Source: Ichthyophthirius multifiliis (Eukaryota; Ciliophora; Oligohymenophorea; Hymenostomatida). From it: DNA of 21,331 nucleotides. This document shows, piece by piece, positions 10,101-18,415 of this stretch. Both the position numbers and the translations under genes were made by a program. The notes beneath the pieces were generated by a model that was not told the origin of the DNA, did no database searches, and worked only from the letters and a program-made list of their open reading frames with translations. Every line of letters starts with the position of its first letter. The stretch's first letter is position 1. Where the stretch lies: NCBI RefSeq assembly GCF_000220395.1, contig NW_004086394.1, positions 1 through 21,331 of the forward strand, written 5' to 3'.

Positions 10101-11175
10101 CTTCTTCTTGTTGCTTTTTTTATTAAGCTTTTTTTTTTCTTTCTTCTCTTTCTTTTTTTTTTTTTTCTTGTTTTTCTTTTCTTTTTTTTTTAAATTCTTC
10201 TTCTTTTTTCTTTTTTTCTTCTTCTTCTTTTTTCTTTTGTTCTTCTTCTTATTTTTTCTTTTATTCTTCTTCTTGTTTTTTCTTTTATTCTTCTTCTTAT
10301 TATTTTTTCTTTTATTCCTCTTCTTGTTTTTTCTTTTATTCTTCTTCTTGTTTTTTTTTTTATTCTTCTTCTTGTTTTTTTTTTTATTCTTCTTCTTATT
10401 TTTTCTTTTATTCTTTTTCTTGTTTTTTCTTTTTTTCTTCTTCTTCTTTTTTCTTTTGTTCTTCTTCTTATTTTTTCTTAAATTCTTCTTCTTATTTTTT
10501 CTTTTATTCTTCTTCTTGTTTTTTCTTTTATTCTTCTTCTTGTTTTTTCTTTTATTCTTCTTCTTGTTTTTTTTTTTATTCTTCTTCTTGTTTTTTTTTT
10601 TATTCTTCTTCTTATTTTTTCTTTTATTCTTTTTCTTGTTTTTTCTTTTTTTCTTCTTCTTCTTTTTTCTTTTGTTCTTCTTCTTATTTTTTCTTTTATT
10701 CTTTTTCTTCTTTTTTCTTTTTTTCTTCTTCTTCTTTTTTCTTTTGTTCTTCTTCTTATTTTTTCTTTTATTCTTCTTCTTGTTTTTTCTTTTATTCTTC
10801 TTCTTGTTTTTTCTTTTGTTCTTCTTCTTATTTTTTCTTCATTTCTTCTTCATTTTCTTGTTTACCTTTTTATTCTTCATGATCTTATTAATCATTTTAT
10901 TATTGTTATTAATCTGTTTATTTGTTTTAATTTTCAAGTTAGTCATTTTTGACATCATTTTATTCCTAATTATCATCGTCTTAATCTAAAAATCTATTTT
11001 AAATATCTTATTATTTATCTTAATCTAAAATAGGTTATTTATAGTTATCATCAAAAATTCTTAAATATCTATTTTAATAATAAGTATTTTATTATGTAAT
11101 AGTATTTGATATTCTGTAACTAAAAGAATTTGTTAAAAATATTAATAATAAAGATAAAAATAATAATTTTTTCAT
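6187..11175 (-). CDS. Giant type I membrane protein with charged octad repeats
   Basis: A single uninterrupted ciliate-code ORF of 1,662 residues, from ATG 11173-11175 to TGA 6187-6189, with no introns. Residues 1-19 (MKKLLFLSLLLIFLTNSFS) form a signal peptide. Residues 22-105 are polar and acidic. Residues about 110-325 are some 27 copies of the octad EEEQKKKQ, which spaces Glu and Lys at i/i+4 as in single alpha-helix (ER/K) domains. An E/Q/K/D-rich linker runs to about 446. Residues 450-1326 are beta-rich with a four-Cys patch near 530-565. Segments such as NPDLYITFNELPDNPSDTSQ (746-765) and GTYYLSVKAY (about 1034) resemble PPC-like (pre-peptidase C-terminal) ectodomains, a tentative match. 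Residues 1327-1425 are Asn/Asp runs. The membrane helix is WAAISIGAFISIVIILCLY (1584-1602), followed by RRR-containing basic and then acidic cytoplasmic residues. A surface or vesicle-membrane role is inferred; the ligand is unknown. Confidence 0.9.
6901..7197 (-). repeat. Asn/Asp-coding ATT/ATC trinucleotide tract
   Basis: The + strand is ATT and ATC triplets with few interruptions, including a pure ATT run at 6940-7007 and alternating ATT-ATC at 7027-7104. On the coding (minus) strand it reads Asn runs and Asn-Asp alternation, residues about 1327-1425 of the membrane protein. It is a low-complexity linker just outside the last ectodomain segment. Confidence 0.9.
10201..10848 (-). repeat. 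24-base tandem array encoding EEEQKKKQ
   Basis: About 27 copies of a 24-base unit. On the + strand each is ttc-ttc-ttc-ttg/tta-ttt-ttt-ctt-tta, which reads E-E-E-Q-K-K-K-Q on the coding strand. One extra codon interrupts the register near 10297. A higher-order period of 216 bases (nine units) is also visible: 10381-10440 is repeated exactly at 10597-10656. The repeats lack the spacers of a CRISPR array and stay in frame throughout. Confidence 0.92.
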
Positions 11176-11741
11176 ATTTTTTTATATTTTTATGGTTTTA
11201 TAATATAATTTTATATTTAAATATATTTATTTTTTATATTTTTTTCTTAAAATTTTTTTATTTTTTAAATTGTCCACTAAATTTTTATTATAAATATCTT
11301 TTAATATAATAATATTATTTATGAATATATTAATTGTATAATATTGTATTTAGAAAAAATTGATAATAAAAGAAAAATAAAATAAAAATAAAAAAAAATT
11401 TGTTAGATAAAATTAAATTAAATTAAATTAAATTAAATTAAATTAAATTAAATTAAATTAAATTAAATTTAATTAATTAATAATAAATATTTTTTTCTTA
11501 AAATAAACAATTTAATTATAAATTTATTTCATTTTAAAATTATTTAAAAATTATCAAAGATATATTTTATATAATTAATTAATTAAAAAAAATTATTTTT
11601 ATTTTATTATATAAATAATCAAAAATTATTTATTTTTAATATAGTTTATAAAATAAAATATAAAAATATTTCAAATAAAAAAATTATTTATTAAAAATAA
11701 TAATATATATAATTTTTTTAATTAAAATAAAATAAAAAAAA
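11176..11741. other. Divergent intergenic region with pentanucleotide array
   Basis: Lies between the divergently transcribed membrane-protein gene and the next + strand gene, so both promoters should be here. It contains A/T homopolymers and the ATTAA array at 11411-11469. No recognisable promoter motif can be separated from background. Confidence 0.6.
11411..11469. repeat. (ATTAA)n pentanucleotide tandem repeat
   Basis: About 12 perfect copies of the 5-base unit AATTA/ATTAA. It is noncoding and lies in the divergent intergenic region. Confidence 0.92.
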
Positions 11742-12728
11742 ATGTCTCTTTCATTTTTTAGAAATACATTTCTTAAATCAAGAATAATTAATACAGCCTG
11801 TAAAACTAAATAAAAACTATTAAAAACTATAAATATTTATCAAGCATATATATTAATTTAATATATTATAATTTAGTTTATAAATTTTATTATTTTAAAC
11901 ATAAAGAAATTATATTTATAAAATTTTAAAATAGTCTAATCAAAAAGAGTAATGGCATAAATGGTCAAATCCGATCTTGAAAACCCAGATGAATATTTCT
12001 TAAAGAATAATTCTATGAAATATAATGTAAATAATATAGATTAATATAATATTTTTATAATTTATTCTTTTTATTTTTTTAATAAAAAATAAAATAAAGG
12101 AACTTAATTTCTATAGTATAGTTGCATAAAATTACAATGTACCTGCTTCAGCATTTTCTGGAAAAAATGAACTTTAAAAATTTAATGAATCCAAATAACT
12201 TCTTTAGGAATATTAAGAACTTTCTAAACTAATTTAAAATTTAAGTGATTTTTATTGGGAATTAAAAACTATTTATCTAGAACTTTCAAGAAATGTAGCT
12301 ACATCTAACTTCCATAACAAACATGAAGTAATAATATATATATATATAAATATTAATATATAAATAATAATTTTTATTTATTAAATAAAATAATTTTTTT
12401 ATAATTGTAAAGCATACACATTAAATGATAGAATCTGATATAAAAGATTCTTTACATAAATATGTTAATCTTATGAATAATTTAAAAGATTATCCTTTAT
12501 GGCAAGATAAAGTATTAATATATACATATAATTTTAATATTTTTTTTTTTTATTAGGTTAGAGATGATATTGGATATTATGCTCATATGATTTATACTTC
12601 TCTTAATTATGACTCTTAATTCTAATCAATTTTTGATGAGTTCGTAATTTAATTTATAACTAAATATTTTTATTATATTTCATATATAAACAAAGGATAA
12701 AGTAGATAAAAATTACTTTTTCAAATGA
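11742..12728 (+). CDS. Small six-exon protein, likely mitochondrial, unknown function
   Basis: Exons 11742-11799, 11935-12026, 12100-12327, 12413-12511, 12557-12643 and 12696-12728 give 198 residues and end at TGA 12726-12728. All five introns (135, 73, 85, 45 and 52 bases) are GT...AG and each keeps the phase. The N-terminus MSLSFFRNTFLKSRIINTAF has Arg/Lys, Ser and Phe with no acidic residues, as in mitochondrial presequences; this is an inference. The rest is predicted helical and mixed-charge, for example LSDFYWELKTIYLELSRN and YPLWQDKVRDDIGYYAHM. I do not recognise a family; it could be a ciliate-specific mitochondrial subunit. Reading through the last intron would give a different C-terminus (about 25 more residues) and cannot be excluded. 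Five introns in about 600 coding bases contrasts sharply with the intronless 5-kb gene next door. Confidence 0.8.
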
Positions 12729-12834
12729 ATTAAAAACAAATAATATGATAAAAAAGATAAAAACCCATTTAATAGAAATTATTATTTTATATTTGTTATG
12801 TTTTTTATCTAAAAGAATTTTAATCTAATATTAT

Positions 12835-12865
<31 letters not shown>

Positions 12866-13408
12866 TTATATATTTATTATATATAAACATATATATATAA
12901 ATATTTAAAAAATTTTTTTTTTTTAGAGTTATTTATAACCTTAATTTATATATCTTTTTTTTAAAAAAACTTTTAATAAAATAATTAAATATTTAAAATA
13001 TTATTATAATTTTATTATGCAAAATTTTATTCTTATAATTGTATAATTACTAATTTATGTTATAATTTTTATTATTTTTATTAATTTTTTTAAAACTTAC
13101 TATAATAAACATATATTTTCTTTTTTAAAATTATTTAATAATAATAATATACTTTTTATTTTTCTTTTTTATTTTTTTTGATTTATTTAAAAAACTAAAA
13201 ACATAACATAACAAAAAATTAAAATATTTTTTTATATATATTTTTATATCTATTATTATAATATATTTTTAATACATATTTTATAAAAAACATAATAAAA
13301 GAAAGAAAATCCTATAGTATATTAATTATTAATTATTCATTTATATTATTAGTATTTAATTGTTTTTCAAAAAATAAATGAAAAAAAAATTATAAATAAG
13401 ATATATAT

Positions 13409-13444
<36 letters not shown>

Positions 13445-13466
13445 TTTTAAAAAATTAAATTTTAAA
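12729..13466. other. AT-rich intergenic region
   Basis: About 740 bases between two + strand genes. It includes AT dinucleotide runs at about 12835-12857 and 13412-13441. No coding pattern or RNA gene is seen. Confidence 0.6.
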
Positions 13467-14643
13467 ATGAATTAAATTAATGTAATTATAGCTACAGGGT
13501 CTTATGATCATACAATAAGATTATGGAATCCTTTAAATTAGAAATAAATAGCAAGTGTTGAATATTCATAAAATAAGAAATAAAATTAAGCATAAATATC
13601 AAAAAATTCATTCTTAATAAATCGAATTGAAGTTTCCTAAGATAGATTATATTTAGGAGGTGCAGGCAGTTTTGCTGCCTATATATATGATTTAAATTAA
13701 TTTTCAGAAAGACCTGTAAACTTATATATTTTTATATAAACTAATAAAACTATATATTTTAAATAGTTTTTTATAAATAAAATAGAAAAATATATATGAA
13801 GGATATTAAAGTAATGTGACATCTATAGGATTTAAATAAAATAATAAATGGATTTATACAAGTTCAGAAGACGGATGCATTAAAATACATGATTTAAATA
13901 TGTAAGGAAATGCTAAATGTTTTTAAAGTAAAGAACCTGTAAATTAAGCAGTATTACATCCAGATGAAGTTTAAATTATTTCAGGAGATTAATAAGGAAA
14001 TGTAAAAATATGGGATTTAAGAAAAGATTAATGTCGAGTTAAATTTGTAAATATTATATATACATTTTTTATATTAATATATAATATATAGACTCCAGCA
14101 CCTGATATTGGTGTAAGGTCAGTTTCTATAGCTTAAAACGGATCTATTTTTTGTGCGGCAGATTCTTCTGGCTTTGTTCATATCTGGAATATGATAAAAA
14201 ATGATGTAAATTAATATTAAGTATATTTTTATTTTTTATTTCGATATATATAAGAATATTTAATTTGTATAAAAAATTTAAGCTCATGAAGATTATATTT
14301 TAAAATGTTAAATATCTCCATAAGTTAAGTAAAAAAAACAAAACAAAACGTAAACAAAATAAAAAATAAAAAAAGATAATTGGTAACCTGTAGTGCTGAT
14401 AAAACTATAAAACTATGGAGTTTAAATGAATAAAGTAAAAAATTCGAATTTAAAACAACATTATATGGGCACTCAAAATGGGTTTGGGATGTCGCATATG
14501 GATGTGATTCATCTTATTTATTAAGTGGATCAAGTGATGGTATAGCTAAATTATGGAGATTAGAAGAAAAAGTATAGACTTGTGATAAAACATTTAAAGG
14601 GCACAAATAGGCTATAAATTGTATTGCATTTAAAGATTCTTGA
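13467..14643 (+). CDS. LST8: LST8, WD40 subunit of TOR complexes
   Basis: Exons 13467-13715, 13786-14046, 14092-14220, 14255-14328 and 14376-14643 give 326 residues, the same length as human MLST8. The introns are 70, 45, 34 and 47 bases, all GT...AG. Seven WD40 blades are visible: ATGSYDHTIRLWNP at the start, then INRIEVSQDRLYLGGAG, VTSIGFKQNNKWIYTSSEDG, LHPDEVQIISGDQQGNVKIW, VRSVSIAQNGSIFCAADSSG, QLVTCSADKTIKLW and GHSKWVWDVAYGCDSSYLLS. The phrases SYDHTIRLW, TSSEDG, CSADKTIK and GHSKWVWD are typical of LST8 rather than of WD40 proteins in general. LST8 binds the kinase domain of TOR and stabilises TORC1 and TORC2 in nutrient and growth signalling. The C-terminal GHKQAINCIAFKDS closes the propeller. 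The start is the ATG directly before the first blade. It ends tail-to-tail with the REEP gene, 188 bases away. Confidence 0.95.
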
Positions 14644-14831
14644 AAGAAAATAATATAAATTATATATAAATATATATAAATAAAATTAATATATTAAATA
14701 TATATATATATATATTTTTATATAATTTTTTTATATTTTTTTTTTTTTTTATTTCTTTTTAATTAAAGATATATATTGTATAACAATATTAATTATATCA
14801 TAGAAAATAAAAAATATTTTTTTTTTTTTTT
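14644..14831. other. Convergent spacer between LST8 and the REEP gene
   Basis: AT-rich, with TA repeats around 14695-14715 and T-runs. It contains the 3' ends of both genes. No terminator structure is evident. Confidence 0.6.
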
Positions 14832-15326
14832 TCATTTGCTATCTTTTTTTAAATATCCATCAATAAAACTTTGATATTTACTTATTTTTTCTCTTAAAAA
14901 TGAATTGTAAATCTTTAATGCACCTTTAGTCTTAGGATAAAATAAGAAAATATAGAACATTAATTTTAAAGGATAATAAAAGGGGAAGAAGGATAATAAC
15001 CAACCTAATGGAGCATCAAATATATGTAAAAATCCAAAAACTACCCAATATGTAAGCCATTATTTATCATCATTATCATCTTTTGTTTCTATAGCTTTAA
15101 AACTCATGTATCCAGGATATAAAATACCAACTACAGAAGTCAAGAATTTACCCAAAAATCCTAAGACAACGAAAAACAGGCAAGCAAAGAATGAAACTAA
15201 GACTAATAAACCAGGTTTTACTCCTAATTTTTAAGATGCATCATATAAAGGTTTTACATCTTGGAAATCTTGACCTATTTTATCTATTATGTTTTCTAAA
15301 GTTTCATTTTTTTATTAAGAAGACAT
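14832..15326 (-). CDS. REEP/Yop1 (TB2/DP1/HVA22) family ER-shaping protein
   Basis: An intronless ORF of 164 residues, ATG 15324-15326 to TGA 14832-14834. The TB2/DP1/HVA22 signature is clear: YPGYMSFKAIETKDDNDDKQ followed directly by WLTYWVVFGF, then FFPFYYPLKLMFYIFLFYPK and GALKIYNSFLREKISKY. Paired hydrophobic hairpins cover about residues 40-70 and 93-130, with a C-terminal amphipathic stretch (about 135-160). These proteins insert as hairpin wedges in the outer leaflet of the ER and, with reticulons, curve it into tubules. Length and order match REEP5/Yop1. The N-terminus is polar with no signal peptide. It lies tail-to-tail with LST8 and head-to-tail with the methyltransferase, 212 bases apart. 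Only four Gln codons occur as TAA, so the family match does not rest on the recoding alone. Confidence 0.95.
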
Positions 15327-15538
15327 TTTTATTTTTATTTTTAATAATTTTTTTTATTTATATTTTAGGGTTAAAAAGTTAAAACTAAAAAAAAAAATAT
15401 TTCTAAAAAATTTAGCTATTAAATTTTTTTTATATTAGAAAAAAAAAAAAAAAAAATATTAATATTAAACTAAAATAAAAAAAAATGTCCAAAATAACTC
15501 TATTTTTTTTTAAAATAAATAAAATAAAATAAACATAA
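15327..15538. other. AT-rich spacer between two minus-strand genes
   Basis: Contains A15-17 and T-runs and AAAATAAA stretches. It should hold the promoter of the REEP gene and the 3' end of the methyltransferase gene. No specific signal is recognised. Confidence 0.55.
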
Positions 15539-16137
15539 TCAATTTTTCTATAAAACTAAAAAATGATAACCCAATCCAAAGTCAATTTTTTCATAATTTT
15601 AAACCTTCCACCCCAATTCCGGATTTTCTATATATTTTTTCCTAAAATATGGATCTTAGAAAGTTATTTATATAAACAAACCTCCATTTTTTAAACATCT
15701 AAAAACATTTTTACACATCAACTTGCAATCTTCTACAGTTTCAGGATTTGGCTTCCATTGACTGCCCTCATCTGTTACAAGTGCATCCATAGTGGCTTTA
15801 TCAAAAATTACATCAAAGCTTTCATTTTCGAATTCTTTTAAATCTTTTACGTTGCTGATTATCCAATTCATTTTCGGAAAAAGCTCTTTTTATTTATTTA
15901 TTACTATTTAACTAAAATCGCTTGATGTTATGTTATTATAACCATCTTCGTACATATTAGGACCTAATATAGAATTACCACAACCTACAAGTAATATTTT
16001 ATCTTCTTTTTTTATGTACTTTTAGATAATTGAACTTATTTATTAATATGAGGCTAACCAGTCGTATTGTTGCTCTTATAAAAACGTTGATCCCAATATT
16101 CTTATAGTTTGTAGGTTTTATTATCTTTTGGAATCAT
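15539..16137 (-). CDS. Class I methyltransferase, EEF1AKMT4/METTL13-like, one frame break
   Basis: From ATG 16135-16137 to TGA 15539-15541, about 199 residues once a one-base break is allowed for. The N-terminus MIPKDNKTYKLQEYWDQRF carries the EYWDQR motif of EEF1A lysine methyltransferase 4 and METTL13. It is followed in another frame by QEQQYDWLASYQQISS, matching the family's YDWF element. The break sits at the five-base A/T run 16080-16084, where one base appears to be missing. SAM-binding motif I is ILLVGCGNSILGPNMYEDG; later motifs are SSDFSQIVI and ESFDVIFDKATMDALVTDEG. The C-terminus GLGYHFLVLQKN fits the family. Known members methylate lysines of translation factor eEF1A; this substrate is inferred. 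The protein is near the minimal single-domain length. An 11-base intron would also repair the frame but is implausibly short. Confidence 0.9.
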
Positions 16138-16257
16138 TTTTTTATTTTTATATAAAAGTTAAAATTTTAATTTAAATTGAGATTAAAATAGTTATGTTTA
16201 TATGTAAAATTATACAAATTTAGGTACATATTTTATTATTTAAATGTTTTATTTATA

Positions 16258-16294
<37 letters not shown>

Positions 16295-16828
16295 TTGCTA
16301 ATAAATATATATTTTTTTATATATAATTATTTTTTGATTTTTTAAGATAATAAGCTTTATATATTAAATTTATCATATATTATATATTATTTAAAATTAA
16401 ATTATATTATATAATTTATTAATAATATAAAATTTAAATACATAAAAACAAAAAATAATTAATGATTGTAAAAATATTTAAGAGTATTTTATTTTTAGTT
16501 TATTTTAATTTATAAATAGTTTATAAATATGAAAATAAATATATATAAAAATATATAATCTAAAAAATAATAAAAAAAGAGATAATATAAGATAATATAA
16601 TATAATATTTTTTTTATTTTTTACTTAATTCAGTATATATATATATATATATTATTATTTAAATTGTATCTTTTTTATATTTCAAAAAATATTTATTGTT
16701 TTTACTAATAATATATTAATTATACTAAAGAAAAGAAAAAAATAAAAAAAATACTAAAATTATTAAAAAAAAAATTCAAATAATTAAATAAAGCTTAAAA
16801 AAAAAAACATAAAATAAAATAATAACAA
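16138..16828. other. Divergent AT-rich intergenic region
   Basis: About 690 bases between the divergently transcribed methyltransferase and A20/AN1 genes. It holds AT runs near 16257-16294 and 16634-16651. Two promoters are expected. No motif, RNA gene or coding pattern is visible. Confidence 0.6.
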
Positions 16829-17519
16829 ATGAATAATAATAATACTCAATAATAATAATAATAATAATAATAATCTTAAACAAAATTGTGTCTTGATTGT
16901 TAAAAATTTTACGGAAACCCAGTAAATGAGAATCTTTGTTCAGTTTGTCATAAGTAATATAAAGTTTTAAAATTTTAATAAGAAAAAAAATATTTATAAA
17001 ATGTCATAATATTGATTTGAATTTTTTTAAATTTTTTTTATAAAAAATTAAATTAAAAAAAAAAAACTTATATCATAATAAAGATGATATAATAATTTAT
17101 TTTTTTATAATAATATAAAATGAAATTAGAAAAAAAATTGCTTAAAGTAATTCTAATTTATAATAATCTAATTAAAAAGAAAAATGAATAAATAAATATT
17201 GAACTATATAAAAATAATTAAATAGAAGAAAATAAAAACTTAATAGACAATTAATAAAATAAATAAGATAAATAACAAAATAAACAAATATAAGTAAAAA
17301 AATATAATTTTATAAATAAAATATATATAATTATATTAATTAGTAATAATATTATTATTATTTTAGAATTTTGAATAAATAATTAAAATAAATTATATTT
17401 ATATTTATATATACTAATATATAAAATAATCATATTTATAATATAAATATGCTATCAAAATAATAAATATATTTTTAATTTTTTTTTTTTTTTAATTTAT
17501 ATTTTTTTTATTTATATAA

Positions 17520-17587
<68 letters not shown>

Positions 17588-17793
17588 TATTTATAGAATG
17601 ATATATCTAAATGTTGGAAATGTAATAAAAAATTGGAATTTTAGGTATAAAATGTAAATGTGGATATATTTATTGTAATAAACATAGAATGCCTGAGATA
17701 CATTAATGTAATTTTGATTTTTAATAATTAGGAAAAGAAATATTAAAAAATGCAAATCCTATAATCTAAAAAGCCAAATTAGAAAAAATATGA
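16829..17793 (+). CDS. A20/AN1 zinc-finger protein (ZFAND/SAP type)
   Basis: ATG 16829 opens MNNNNTQ followed by eight TAA-coded Gln, then an A20 finger, CLDCQKFYGNPVNENLCSVC. The last exon, 17597-17793, encodes an AN1 finger: CWKCNKK, KCKCGYIYCNKHRMPEIHQC and NFD, then a short basic tail and TGA 17791-17793. A20 plus AN1 defines the ZFAND5/6 and plant SAP family, which binds ubiquitin and acts in stress responses and proteasome regulation. The AN1 coding frame needs one extra A in the A6 run 17627-17632 to read KKIGILGIKCKCG, the conserved core. The linker model is uncertain. One solution is exons 16829-16953, 17130-17146, 17226-17293 and 17597-17793 (about 135 residues). An alternative keeps 17147-17225 as coding with another one-base break. 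The last intron (17294-17596) is unusually long and carries a TA microsatellite. Confidence 0.85.
17525..17581. repeat. (TA)28 microsatellite within an intron
   Basis: About 28 TA dinucleotides just upstream of the acceptor of the last A20/AN1 intron. Confidence 0.9.
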
Positions 17794-18415
17794 AAAATAA
17801 ATTTGAAATAAAATAAAATATAAGTATAAAAATATAAAATAATATAAAAATAATATTTTATATTTATAATAGTAATAATTAAAAATATTATATAATAACT
17901 TTATTTTAATTTAATTATATTTATATTTTAATTTCATATTAAAAACAACAATATAATATTTTATTTATAATTTTTTATTTATATAACTATTTTTATTTTT
18001 TAATATATCTTATTATATATATTTTATTTATTAATTTTTTAAGGGTAATTTATGTTAAATTTAAATATATAAATTTGTATGTAAATATCCTCAAATATTT
18101 GAAATTAATAAAATAATTTTAATATTGGAAACAAAAAATTTTTTTATATTTAAATAAATAATAACATTTAATATAAATTTTTAATTTAAATTATTAAATT
18201 ATTAATGAGAAAGATATAATATTATATCTTATTTTTTATAAAGATCATTTTTAATTTTTTTTTATATATATTTTTTTTCTTCATTTTAATTATTTTTTGT
18301 TGAATTATATTTTTCAACTAATTATATAATATTTATATTACAATAACAATAATTTAGATTAATTTTATATTTAATTATAATAATAATTATAAACTTATTT
18401 TCACATAAAATATAT
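17794..18415. other. AT-rich intergenic region
   Basis: About 620 bases between two + strand genes, with no codon pattern on either strand, only A/T homopolymers and short AT repeats. No specific regulatory element is recognised. Confidence 0.6.

Noticed and set aside
10201-10848. CRISPR-like or satellite array
   Set aside because: The units are contiguous with no spacers, stay in frame and lie inside a eukaryotic gene.
10108-10989. 293-residue + strand ORF made almost only of Phe and Leu
   Set aside because: It is the antisense shadow of the octad-coding region. The minus strand carries a 4,989-base frame with signal peptide, ectodomain and membrane helix.
15668-15871. 67-residue methyltransferase fragment as a short gene or pseudogene
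   Set aside because: With the ciliate code it extends both ways to a full family-length domain.
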